NCBI GenBank assembly: GCA_964505475.1
Contig: CAZDIJ010000050.1
Location: forward strand, 1-20,159
Origin: JAGXQV01 sp964505475
GTDB taxonomy: Bacteria; Pseudomonadota; Gammaproteobacteria; Burkholderiales; Sulfuricellaceae
DNA length: 20,159 nucleotides
Direction of reading: 5' to 3'
The translations under genes and the position numbers were made by a program. The first letter of the stretch is position 1, and each line of letters starts with the position of its first letter. Positions 1 through 7,589 of this stretch are shown here, piece after piece. The notes below the pieces were generated by a model. The model saw nothing but the letters and a program-made list of their open reading frames with translations. It was not told the DNA's origin and did no database searches.

Positions 1-600
1 GTGGAAGGCGGGCAGGAAGGAGTGGTGGATGTTGATGATGCGGTTGGGGTAGTGCTTGATGAAATCCGCCGACAGCACCTGCATGTAGCGCGCCAGCACG
101 ATCAGATCGACGTGGTGGTGGCGCAGAACGGCGAGTTGATCCTTTTCCGCCTCGTGCTTGCTGTCGCGCTCCACCGGGATGTGCTGGAATGGGATGCGGT
201 AGGCTTCCGCCAGCCATTGGGTATCGGTGTGATTGCTGAGGATCAGCGGGATGTCGCAATTCAGTTCGCCGCTCTGGTGGCGGTACAGCAGGTCGGCCAG
301 GCAGTGGTCGTAACGCGAGACGAAGACCGCTATCTTGGGGCGGTGGCTGGACTGCGCCAGCCGCCAGGTCATCTGGAACTTTTCCGCGATGGGCGCGAAG
401 TGCCGGTCGAAGCTGGCGATGTCCAGGTCGAAATCGTGCAGGTCCCACTCGACGCGCATCAGGAACAATCCCAGTTCGCTGTCCTGGTGCTGGTCGGCGT
501 GCAGGATGTTGGCGTTGTGCTGGTATAGAAAGTTGGCGATGGTGGCGACCAGTCCTTTCTGGTCGGGGCAACTGATAAGCAGGATGGCGGTGTTTTTCAT
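1..600 (-). CDS. purU: Formyltetrahydrofolate deformylase, N-terminal 200 residues (runs off window)
   Basis: PurU hydrolyses 10-formyltetrahydrofolate to formate and tetrahydrofolate, which supplies formate for purine synthesis and balances the one-carbon pool in the cytoplasm. The minus-strand translation starts MKNTAILLISCPDQKGLVAT, a typical N-terminal ACT domain (about residues 1-80). A formyltransferase-fold hydrolase domain follows from about residue 88 (KIAVFVSRYDHCLADLLYR). It shows the ILSNHTD segment (about 120-126) and the VLARYMQVLS...IINIHHSFLPAF segment (about 168-199) expected around the active site. The start at 600 has an AGGA ribosome-binding site a few bases upstream. The family is usually about 280-290 residues, so roughly 85 C-terminal residues lie beyond base 1. 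The reading frame is intact as far as visible. It is separated from the next gene by a repeat region and is probably not cotranscribed with it. Confidence 0.95.
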   Translation of the reverse strand, partial: MKNTAILLISCPDQKGLVATIANFLYQHNANILHADQHQDSELGLFLMRVEWDLHDFDLDIASFDRHFAPIAEKFQMTWRLAQSSHRPKIAVFVSRYDHCLADLLYRHQSGELNCDIPLILSNHTDTQWLAEAYRIPFQHIPVERDSKHEAEKDQLAVLRHHHVDLIVLARYMQVLSADFIKHYPNRIINIHHSFLPAFH

Positions 601-646
601 TTTGTCCTGATGGAGGCAAGCGAAAGGGAATCGACGCCCATTATAA

Positions 647-768
647 CTTGTAGCCGCCGGCTTTGTAGCCGCCGGCCTGTAGCCGCGCGCGCCGAGCGCG
701 GCTGGCCGTTGCGAAGCGTCATGGCGTCCGCCCCATGGAAAGCCGCGCTCGGCGCGCGCGGCTACAGG
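647..768. repeat. REP-like inverted doublet with preceding partial units
   Basis: A perfect 28-bp inverted repeat has its left arm at 676-703 and its right arm at 741-768, with a 37-bp spacer. Each arm is also a hairpin by itself, with 8-bp arms AGCCGCGC/GCGCGGCT around a 7-nt loop. This is the architecture of a paired REP element (BIME-like). Just upstream are two shorter tandem copies of the arm's beginning, CTTGTAGCCGCCGG at 647-660 and a close copy at 661-675. REP units are usually extragenic and are mobilised by RAYT (TnpA_REP) transposases; none is encoded here. The pair could also act as a transcription terminator or mRNA stabiliser downstream of the GGDEF-EAL gene. The right arm overlaps that gene's last codon and stop (TAG read on the minus strand at 762-764). 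Confidence 0.8.
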
Positions 769-3266
769 GTTGGCTGTTGCAGGAAGCGGACGAAGTCTTC
801 TTCCGGGAGGGGGCGGCTGTAATAATAGCCCTGGATTTCGTCGCAGCCGGCCGCGCGCAGGAATTCGAGCTGTTCCGCGGTTTCCACGCCCTCGGCGATC
901 ACGCCCAGGTTGAGGTTGCGGGCGAGGCTGATGATCGCCTTGGTGATGGCGGTGTCGTTGGCGTCGCCGGGCAGCCCGCGGACGAAGGACTGGTCGATCT
1001 TGAGCGTGTCGATGGGAAAGCGCTTGAGGTAGCTCAGGCTGGAATAGCCGGTGCCGAAGTCGTCCAGCGACAAGGTGACGCCGAGGCGCTGGAAGTTCGT
1101 CATCATGGAAATCACGCTGTCAGCCTTGTGCATGATGACGCTTTCGGTGATCTCCAGTTCCAGAAAGGCGGGATCGAGCCGGTGGCGCTGGAGTATCCGC
1201 TCCACCAGGTGCGGCAGTTGGGGGCGGAACTGTTTCGCCGAGATGTTGACCGCCAGCTTGACGATGGGCAGCCCGGCTTCCTGCCACTGTTTGTTCTTGA
1301 GGCAGACCGTTTCGAGGATCCATTCTCCGATGGAGACGATCAGCCCGGTTTCCTCGGCGATGGGAATGAACTGGGCGGGGGAGATCAGCGGCCCATCGTC
1401 GTGCTTCCAGCGCAGCAGGACTTCCGCGCCGATGATTTTTCCCGAGGCGAGATCGAGCTGGGGCTGGTAATGCAGCAGCAGTTCGCGGCGTTCCAGGGCG
1501 CGGCGCAGGTTGTTCTCCATCTGGAGCCGCTCCAGGGAGCGCTGGTTCATTTCCCGCGAGAAAAACATGTATTGCTCGGCGCCATCGCCTTGCTTGGCGC
1601 GGTACATGGCGATGCCGGCACATTTGAGCAGGGTTTCGGCGTCGTCGCCGTCGTCGGGGTAGACGCTGATGCCGATGCTGGCCGCCGCCAGCAGTTCGTG
1701 GCCGTTGATGACGATGGGCTGGGATAGCGCGGCGAGGATTTTTTCCGTCACGATGGCGGCATGCTCCCGCTTGGTGATGTCGAACAAGGCCACCACGAAT
1801 TCGTCGCCGCCGATCCGCGAAACCACGTCTTCGTCGCGCACGCAGCCGTTCAGCCGGTGGGCGATTTCCTTCAGCAGCAGGTCGCCCGCTTCGTGTCCCA
1901 GGGAATCATTGACCTGCTTGAAGCGATCCAGGTCGATCAGCAGCACGGCGCCGTGCAGATTGTTGCGGTGCGCCTCGGTCATGGCTTGTTTCAGCAGGGT
2001 GAACAGCATGGCGCGGTTGGGCAGGCCGGTCAGCGTGTCGTAATAAGCCAGGCGGTAAATTTGTTTCTCGGCGTTCTTGCGCTCGGCAATGTCGCTGAAG
2101 ATGGCGAAATAATAGGCGATCACCCCATCCTTGCCGCGCACGCAACTGATGGATGTCCACACCGGAAAGGATTCGCCGTTCTTTCTTTTCCCCCACCCCT
2201 CGCCGATCCATTGGTTGGAGTCGTAGAGCGAGGTGTAGACCTCCAGGTAAAAATCGTCGTCGTGGATGTGGGAGCGGAGGAAGCCGGGCGGCTTCCCCAA
2301 TACCTCGCCCGGCTCGTAGCCGGTAATCTTGGTGAATGCCCGGTTGACGGAGAGGATGATGCCGGCCGGATCGACGACAATGATGCCTTCGTCGCTGTTT
2401 TCGAAAATTGCCGCTTGCAGGCGCAATTGTTCCTCCGCCTTGAGGCGGTCGGTGATGTCGATCAGAAAGCCGATGATGCCGTTGGGCAGGCCGTCCAGGT
2501 CGTAGGTCAGGGAAAGGGTCAGGCTGGCCCAGAATATTTCCCCCGATTTCTTGCGCCGGCGCACCACCATTTCGCGCCCGCCTTTTTCAAAGAGGTCGTG
2601 GTAGAGCAGTGAGTCCTCCTCCTCCTCCTCGGCGTAGAGAAACAGAATGTTCTTGCCGATGGCTTCCGCGGCCGTGTAGCCGAACAGGTTTTCCGCGCCC
2701 TTGTTCCAGCTTGTGATGTAACCCATCAAATCCATGGCGATGACCGAATCCTGGATCTGGTCGATGATTTGACGGTGCTGTTTGCTTTGTTCCTCGCTTT
2801 CCTGCAATTCCAGCATGCGTTGCTCATAGGCGAGGCGTGCCTCGGCCGCCTCGGCGATCATGCCGGCGAAGCCGCGCAGGCGTTCCGCGTCGGAGCCGGA
2901 AGCAGGGGCGCCGGCTATGCAGACGGCCCCGATTTGACCGCCATTGGCGAGGAGGGGGCAGCACCAGCCCGAGACGCCATTCTCTCCGCTATCTGGCAGG
3001 GGAACGGCGTCCTGCCAGCGCAGCGCTTCCTCGACGCCTTCTTGCCAATACTCCGGCAGCGCGCTGCGGTATTCGGGGAAGCCGGCTTTCTCGTCGAGAT
3101 AGCAGTAGCCGTCGGCAGCGTCGAAGGCGCCGCGGAGAATGTTGGCGATTTCGCCGGCCAGCACTTTCCTGTCGCGGTTCAGGACGACCTCCACCAGCGA
3201 CAGAAACAGAGCTGTATCGCTGGTTTTGCGTGCTTCGCTGGCGATGTCGTCGATAACGTGGGTCAT
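762..3266 (-). CDS. GAF-PAS-PAS-GGDEF-EAL sensor (diguanylate cyclase/phosphodiesterase)
   Basis: An 834-residue soluble c-di-GMP turnover protein with no membrane segment seen. Residues about 15-150 look like a GAF-type sensor, and two PAS domains follow (about 163-283 and 285-402, each ending in an ITDR/AERK-type PAC signature). The GGDEF domain spans about 405-565 with intact GGDEF at 486-490. An RxxD inhibitory site (RDED, 477-480) lies five residues before it. The EAL domain spans about 580-830: the name motif is EVL (615-617), with VNIS, LEITES, DDFGTGYSS (735-743), LKID, AEGVET (791-796) and EIQGYYYSRPL all present. Both catalytic domains therefore look potentially active, and the net direction cannot be read from sequence. 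A run of five Glu (213-217) sits in a PAS loop. It starts 18 bp after the HDOD gene, so the two are probably one transcript. No strong Shine-Dalgarno is seen before the ATG. The stop codon is supplied by a REP-like repeat. Confidence 0.95.
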   Translation of the reverse strand: MTHVIDDIASEARKTSDTALFLSLVEVVLNRDRKVLAGEIANILRGAFDAADGYCYLDEKAGFPEYRSALPEYWQEGVEEALRWQDAVPLPDSGENGVSGWCCPLLANGGQIGAVCIAGAPASGSDAERLRGFAGMIAEAAEARLAYEQRMLELQESEEQSKQHRQIIDQIQDSVIAMDLMGYITSWNKGAENLFGYTAAEAIGKNILFLYAEEEEEDSLLYHDLFEKGGREMVVRRRKKSGEIFWASLTLSLTYDLDGLPNGIIGFLIDITDRLKAEEQLRLQAAIFENSDEGIIVVDPAGIILSVNRAFTKITGYEPGEVLGKPPGFLRSHIHDDDFYLEVYTSLYDSNQWIGEGWGKRKNGESFPVWTSISCVRGKDGVIAYYFAIFSDIAERKNAEKQIYRLAYYDTLTGLPNRAMLFTLLKQAMTEAHRNNLHGAVLLIDLDRFKQVNDSLGHEAGDLLLKEIAHRLNGCVRDEDVVSRIGGDEFVVALFDITKREHAAIVTEKILAALSQPIVINGHELLAAASIGISVYPDDGDDAETLLKCAGIAMYRAKQGDGAEQYMFFSREMNQRSLERLQMENNLRRALERRELLLHYQPQLDLASGKIIGAEVLLRWKHDDGPLISPAQFIPIAEETGLIVSIGEWILETVCLKNKQWQEAGLPIVKLAVNISAKQFRPQLPHLVERILQRHRLDPAFLELEITESVIMHKADSVISMMTNFQRLGVTLSLDDFGTGYSSLSYLKRFPIDTLKIDQSFVRGLPGDANDTAITKAIISLARNLNLGVIAEGVETAEQLEFLRAAGCDEIQGYYYSRPLPEEDFVRFLQQPTL

Positions 3267-3284
3267 GGCCGTCGGGAAGAGTAG

Positions 3285-4487
3285 TTAATCGCTGACGTTG
3301 AGCCGGTGCGTCCAGCCCAAGGCGCTGGCTTGGGCCAGGCTGAAGAATTCGGGAGCCATGTTCAACTTGCCGAGCCTCGACGCCGTTTCCTCGAAATCGA
3401 AATTCTCGGCGCATTCCGCCAGTTGCAGCATTTCCCCCAGCACGCCCGCGCGGCGCAGCAGGGCGGCTTCGATGTCGTCGGCCAGGCGCAGCGATTGGAG
3501 GATGTTGCCGAGCGCATCGTCCATCAGGATGCCGAGCAGGGAAAATACGCCAACCATGAAAGCCTGCTCCTGGAATTCCAGCGAAGGCGAGGCGCTAATT
3601 CCCCGTGTCAGCAGTTCCATCAGACGGCCACGCGCCGCTGCGCGCTGCATGAGCACGCTGGGGCCGCTGTCGGCCTGGTTTTGCTGGGCGAAAAGAAGGA
3701 GCTGGAGCCAGCGCTGCAATTGTCGCCGACCGAGTATGGTCAGCGCGTGGTTGAAAGAGGAAACCTTGGTGCGCAAGCCCATCGACGCGGAGTTCACCAG
3801 GCGCAGCAAGTCGAAGGAAAGTTTGGGTTCCTTGCGCAAAATCAATTCCAGTTCGTGGGTTTCGGCATCCTGCGCGACCAGGGTCAGCAGCTTCATCAAA
3901 GTTAGCCGGGATGCGCCTTGCAGCTTGTTCTTGCCGTTGCGGAATCCTTCCAGGGAGGCGAAGGCGTGAAAGGCAAAGGCTTTTCCCGCGCACCATTCGA
4001 ACAATTCGAGGCTGTCGATGCCGGTAGCGAACAGCTTGGCCTCGCTTTGGGCGACTTTGCGCCAGCCGGAATCGGGCACGGTGTTTTTCGCCGTCGTGGC
4101 GTCGGCAATGATGATCCCGGCTGTTTCATGATGCGCCGGAAGGTCATCGGCATGGCCGTGAGCGGCGAAACGGAAGCCCTTCCCCCGGAGCGCCCGGCAT
4201 TTTGCCAGTAGTTCGCCGTCTTGCGCCTGCCGTTTGTTCAGGACAAAGATCACCTGGCTGGCGGGAAAGGCGATTTCCGGGATTTCCAGATTCAGCCAGG
4301 CGGAATCGAGGGAAATGAAAAAAACGAATTGCCGGAGCGCGGCGAAACCTTCCCATTCCTCGGCGAGTTGCGGAAACAGACTGGTGGAAACCGAGCCGCC
4401 CTCCCGCAACGCCAGGTTGAATCCATTCCAGTTCAGGTGCTTGTCGTAAACCGGTTGGATTAATATGGGGAAACGCTCTTCGCTCAT
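3285..4487 (-). CDS. HDOD-domain signalling protein with degenerate EAL-like N-terminus (YuxH-type)
   Basis: A 400-residue cytoplasmic protein. The C-terminal half (about 194-385) is an HDOD domain, recognisable from LILRKEPKLSFDLLRLVNSA (216-235) and the following SFNHALTILGRRQLQRWLQL segment. HDOD domains are HD-related output modules that generally lack the full metal-binding set. The N-terminal part (about 6-185) begins ILIQPVYDKHLNWNGFNLAL, like the EAL-derived domain of YuxH-type EAL-HDOD proteins. The EAL catalytic motifs are not visible, so it is probably non-enzymatic. The start at 4487 has GGAG 5 bp upstream. It is the first gene of a likely bicistron with the GGDEF-EAL gene and is divergent from the Tad operon. 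Such proteins often relay signals with GGDEF/EAL enzymes; a specific role here is inference. Confidence 0.88.
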   Translation of the reverse strand: MSEERFPILIQPVYDKHLNWNGFNLALREGGSVSTSLFPQLAEEWEGFAALRQFVFFISLDSAWLNLEIPEIAFPASQVIFVLNKRQAQDGELLAKCRALRGKGFRFAAHGHADDLPAHHETAGIIIADATTAKNTVPDSGWRKVAQSEAKLFATGIDSLELFEWCAGKAFAFHAFASLEGFRNGKNKLQGASRLTLMKLLTLVAQDAETHELELILRKEPKLSFDLLRLVNSASMGLRTKVSSFNHALTILGRRQLQRWLQLLLFAQQNQADSGPSVLMQRAAARGRLMELLTRGISASPSLEFQEQAFMVGVFSLLGILMDDALGNILQSLRLADDIEAALLRRAGVLGEMLQLAECAENFDFEETASRLGKLNMAPEFFSLAQASALGWTHRLNVSD

Positions 4488-4763
4488 TGCTGCTCCGCTG
4501 ATTCAATTCTGGATTTGTCGAGGTGGAAAGCCAGCTTGCCGACCGGTCTGTTATTGCATTTATTACATTGTCATTTTCATCTTAGCAAAAGGGGGGGCTG
4601 GTTGACAAAAAATCCAGTGAATAAATTCCCGTCCGGCGGAGGCGCGCTGGTTCGCGGGACACGCCGAGATTTGCATTTACGCGCCGGGGCGAATTCGGCT
4701 AATATTGTCCGGGCACCGCTTCAGTTCCATTTTGATGGTAAGCCCGCATCCAGGAGAACCGAA
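4488..4763. promoter_or_regulatory. Divergent intergenic region driving the c-di-GMP pair and the Tad operon
   Basis: This 276-bp region is noncoding and lies between divergent starts, so it must hold both promoters. It contains the most AT-rich patch nearby (about 4548-4590). On the plus strand there is a TTGACA box at 4602-4607 with no good -10 at proper spacing. A TAATAT -10-like box lies at 4700-4705, about 60 bp before the first pilin start, with only a weak -35 (TTACGC, 4677-4682). A strong Shine-Dalgarno, AGGAGA (4752-4757), precedes the ATG at 4764. No convincing sigma-54 site was found; one GG/GC pair near 4524 has spacing one base too long. Exact promoter positions cannot be decided by eye. 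Confidence 0.4.
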
Positions 4764-5036
4764 ATGAAAACAGGCAAAAACAATTCCGCGCTGCGCCAAC
4801 TCGGCCAGGGCATGACCGAATACATCATCATCGTCATCGTCGTGGCCATCGCGGCCATCGGCGTTTACATGTATTTCGGCAAAACCGTGCGCGAGGACGT
4901 TGCCGGCATGTCCAAGGAAATGGCCGGCCAGGATAGCAGCGCCGCGCGCACGGGCGCCGCGACCGCCGCCGGCGATGCGCAAACGAAGGAAGCGGATAAG
5001 ACCAAGGGTCTGGGGTCCTACGAAGTTCAGAAGTGA
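4764..5036 (+). CDS. Small Tad/Flp-like prepilin (90 aa)
   Basis: A 90-residue prepilin-like protein: short basic leader MKTGKNNSALRQLG, then QGMTEY and a strongly hydrophobic helix (about 20-38, IIIVIVVAIAAIGVYMYF). Cleavage is predicted after Gly14, which places Glu19 at +5 of the mature protein, as in class-III (type IVb/Flp) prepilins. The mature protein would be about 76 residues, with a hydrophilic Ala/Lys/Asp-rich tail. It is first in the operon and has the best ribosome-binding site (AGGAGA, 7 bp before the ATG), consistent with a highly made pilus subunit. The upstream in-frame extension to about 4515 is rejected because the Shine-Dalgarno and leader define this start. It is either the major pilin or one of two small pilins; the other is at 8245. 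It is not a close match to textbook Flp1, so no symbol is given. Confidence 0.82.
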   Translation: MKTGKNNSALRQLGQGMTEYIIIVIVVAIAAIGVYMYFGKTVREDVAGMSKEMAGQDSSAARTGAATAAGDAQTKEADKTKGLGSYEVQK

Positions 5037-6751
5037 CGGCAAGCGGTTCCGCGCCGCCGAATTTTCATAACCCCCACCCGGCACGCGCAGACGCAAAGGC
5101 TCGCCCGGCACGCCAGCGCGGCCAATCGCTGGTGCTGGGCAGCATTCTGCTGATGGTGGTGATGGTGGTGTTGCTGCTGCTGTTCAATACCGCCCAGCTC
5201 ACCAGCACCCGGATGCAACTGCAAAACACCGCCGACGCGACGGCTTATAGCGCCGCCACGGTTGCCGCCCGCGACTACAACTTCAGCGCCTACATGAACC
5301 GGGCGATGGTCGCCAACCAGGTGGCGGCGGCGCAGATGGTCGGGCTGACCTCGTGGTTCCGCTTCACCGGCCAGACCCTCGACAACATCGCCGTGGTGTG
5401 CGCGCCGATACCCGGCCTGGATGTCATCTGCGCAGCGCTGGCGGAGACCTACGAGGAGTTGGAGGTGGTATTCGAGGACTCCGTCCTGCCGGTGCTGATG
5501 AATGCGCTCAACTACTGGATGACGGCGCTCTCCGATCTGCAAATGGCTTTTCACTATGGCAACGTCGAGGCCATCGTCCAGAACGTCCTGTACAGCGGCG
5601 ACACCGTGCAAACCGGGGTGCTCGCCCTCAATGACCCCGATGCCAGCGTGACCCACTGGCCGGACAGCAGCGGGAATATCCCCTCCGAACTCTACCGCCT
5701 CGCCATCCTGACCAAGGATGCCTCGCAATGGTGGGATTACACCCGCCGCTATGACGAACCCAAGGGAGACGACGCGAGCCGCTTCGCCGATGTCACCCGC
5801 AATTCCCTGGATGGCTTTTCCAATAAGCGCGCCTGGGATCTATCGGGTACGGTGGCCAATACCGACTGGATTACGCGCTACATTCCCAAATGGCTGATGG
5901 ACTTGCTGCCGGTACATTTCTCCGCCTCCATGGATCTGGGTATCGCCCGCCGTGGCGGCACCGAGCTGAAACGGGTGGATGGCAGGCACTCTTGGTCGGC
6001 CGCCGATACGCTGATGGGTGAGGGCAAGATCAGCGTCACCGCTGAAATCATCTGCGGTTTTCACCGCTGCGGCTGCGAGGTGAAAGTCGCCCACCACTGC
6101 GTCATTCCCAAGATGTGTCCCAAATATTGCGGCAAGACTTTCCACCCCCCCACCGTTTACATCCCCTTCGGCTGGGGCGCGGCGTATTCCAAGGCGCCCG
6201 GTGATTCGGCTCTCGGCGAAACCATCTTCAATTCAGGCCTGGATGGCAAACAGTATGGCGGCGCGGCGGAGGGCATGGCGAAAGCGACTTTCGAGATCGC
6301 CGTGGGCGAATTCGGGGAAATTCCCGTGACATCCTTCGGCGGACTCCAGCCCTACTATGAAATCGCCAAACCCGGCGACACGGCTACCCAGAACCGCGAA
6401 GGCCCCGAACTCACTTTCGTGGTCAGCAAGAAAACCGCCAAGACCCGAACCGCCGCGCGCGCCGGTTTCGGCGCGCCGGCAAAGCAACCGGGGCCTTTTG
6501 GCCTGGATAACCTCCGGCTCGAAGACCCGTCCGACCCGGACAGCTTTTACGCCATCGCCAAGGGCCGGCTGCATTTTGCCCAAGACGGCCAGTACAGCAA
6601 TCTTTTCAGCCCCTACTGGGAAGCGAAGCTGGCCGATACCACCAACTCGGAGCGTAAGCTTGCCTATGAAACCCTGTTCGGCTGGAAGGGGTTTCTCCAC
6701 GGCGGCTTTGCCGCGCCGAATCCGAGCGGGTTGCCGAGCTATGAGCCTTGA
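5033..6751 (+). CDS. TadG-like large minor pilin / pilus-assembly protein
   Basis: A 572-residue protein with one N-terminal membrane segment (about 33-52) after the basic leader ARPARQRG. It is followed by NTADATAYSAATVAARDYNF, the region typical of the 'putative Flp pilus-assembly TadE/G-like' family (PF13400 type). The leader has the same RG|QS junction as the other pilins, but +5 is Leu, not Glu, as expected for TadG. The rest (520 residues) should lie outside the inner membrane. A compact Cys/His cluster sits at 341-366 (Cys at 341, 346, 348, 356, 362, 366; His at 344, 354, 355), with two more Cys at 123 and 133. The start is GTG at 5033, overlapping the previous stop as GTGA; there is no in-frame ATG before the membrane helix. 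TadG proteins are thought to be pseudopilins or envelope anchors of the Tad apparatus. Confidence 0.8.
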   Translation: MTASGSAPPNFHNPHPARADAKARPARQRGQSLVLGSILLMVVMVVLLLLFNTAQLTSTRMQLQNTADATAYSAATVAARDYNFSAYMNRAMVANQVAAAQMVGLTSWFRFTGQTLDNIAVVCAPIPGLDVICAALAETYEELEVVFEDSVLPVLMNALNYWMTALSDLQMAFHYGNVEAIVQNVLYSGDTVQTGVLALNDPDASVTHWPDSSGNIPSELYRLAILTKDASQWWDYTRRYDEPKGDDASRFADVTRNSLDGFSNKRAWDLSGTVANTDWITRYIPKWLMDLLPVHFSASMDLGIARRGGTELKRVDGRHSWSAADTLMGEGKISVTAEIICGFHRCGCEVKVAHHCVIPKMCPKYCGKTFHPPTVYIPFGWGAAYSKAPGDSALGETIFNSGLDGKQYGGAAEGMAKATFEIAVGEFGEIPVTSFGGLQPYYEIAKPGDTATQNREGPELTFVVSKKTAKTRTAARAGFGAPAKQPGPFGLDNLRLEDPSDPDSFYAIAKGRLHFAQDGQYSNLFSPYWEAKLADTTNSERKLAYETLFGWKGFLHGGFAAPNPSGLPSYEP

Positions 6752-7589
6752 GCGCCATTCCGCCGCGAGCGGCCAGGCCATGACCGAGTTCATCGTTGTC
6801 TGTCTGGCGCTGGTGCCGGTGTTCCTCGCCATTCCCCTGCTGGGGAAATACATGGATATCCATCATAGCGCCATCCAGGGCACGCGCTATCTGGCCTGGG
6901 AGCGCACGGTATGGACGCCCGAGAAAAAATCCAGCGCGCAACTGGAAAATGAAATGCGCAACCGGGTGTTCGGCGGGCCGGCAATTCCTGTCCGCGCCGG
7001 CGACGGCAATGCCGCTCCGGCGCGCTACAACCCGCTGTGGAGCGACACTGCCGGGCATCCCATGCTGGCGAAATACGGCGATGTCAGCGGCGGCACCCAG
7101 GGTGGCGCGGGAGATACCACGCCGGGTCTCATCTACAACAAGGTCGTCAGCAAGCTGGTGGACATCTTCGACACCGTGTCCGGTTGGCTGGACGCCATCG
7201 GCGGCGTGCGTCAGGCGCGCTTCGAGATCAACGTGAAGGGCATGTACAGCGGCACTATCGGGGTAAACATCGCGGAACGGGGGCAGCCCGGCCAGCCCGG
7301 GATGATCCCGGCGCCCCTGTATATTCCCGCGATCCAGACAAATATCCGCCCCAACGTAATCATCAGCGACGCCTGGGGAGCCTCGCAGCCGGGCAGCGGC
7401 CATCATTGCACGAGCGCTCAGGATGCACGCTCCGAGTTGTGCCAGGTTGCGCCGCTGGTGCTGACCAACTTTCTGTCGGGCTGGTTCAGCACCTTGACCC
7501 ACGATGTCGGCTACGCGATACCCGAGTTCAAGGAGCTGGATTACGGACGCATCACGCCGGGGGCGGTGCCCAAGGACCGGCAGCCATGA
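6741..7589 (+). CDS. TadE-like minor pilin (282 aa)
   Basis: A 282-residue protein starting MSLERHSAASGQAMTEFIVV. Predicted cleavage after Gly11 gives Glu16 at +5 and a hydrophobic helix at about 17-34 (FIVVCLALVPVFLAIPLL), so it is a prepilin-type substrate of TadE style. The conserved feature after the helix, YMDIHHSAIQGTRYLAWER, recalls the TadE 'QAARyaAR' region. The remainder is a large, probably periplasmic or pilus-exposed domain with a Gly-rich stretch (117-124) and a possible disulfide pair Cys223/Cys234. The ATG at 6741 overlaps the TadG-like gene by 11 bp, and the stop overlaps the next gene as ATGA. The same frame stays open upstream to 6357, but that part only shadows the preceding gene. 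It is longer than classic TadE (about 150-210), so it is called TadE-like only. Confidence 0.72.
   Translation: MSLERHSAASGQAMTEFIVVCLALVPVFLAIPLLGKYMDIHHSAIQGTRYLAWERTVWTPEKKSSAQLENEMRNRVFGGPAIPVRAGDGNAAPARYNPLWSDTAGHPMLAKYGDVSGGTQGGAGDTTPGLIYNKVVSKLVDIFDTVSGWLDAIGGVRQARFEINVKGMYSGTIGVNIAERGQPGQPGMIPAPLYIPAIQTNIRPNVIISDAWGASQPGSGHHCTSAQDARSELCQVAPLVLTNFLSGWFSTLTHDVGYAIPEFKELDYGRITPGAVPKDRQP

Noticed and set aside
1..528. 175-codon plus-strand open frame at the window start
   Set aside because: It is antisense to purU, whose minus-strand translation has both ACT and formyltransferase features.
735..2612. Long plus-strand open frames opposite the GGDEF-EAL gene
   Set aside because: No recognisable domain, and they overlap a gene with intact catalytic motifs on the other strand.
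4524..4540. Possible sigma-54 promoter (GG...GC) upstream of the Tad operon
   Set aside because: The GG and GC dinucleotides are 11 rather than 10 bases apart and the flanking consensus is poor.
4602..4630. TTGACA box as a complete sigma-70 promoter
   Set aside because: A perfect -35 hexamer, but no acceptable -10 at 16-18 bp; kept only as a note in the regulatory region.
4515..4763. N-terminal extension of the first pilin
   Set aside because: The in-frame extension has no ribosome-binding site and would bury the prepilin leader; AGGAGA and ATG at 4764 define the start.
5152..5182. GATGGTGGT/CTG tandem triplets in the TadG-like gene as a phase-variable tract
   Set aside because: The triplets simply encode the Met/Val/Leu membrane helix and are imperfect; no frameshifting unit.
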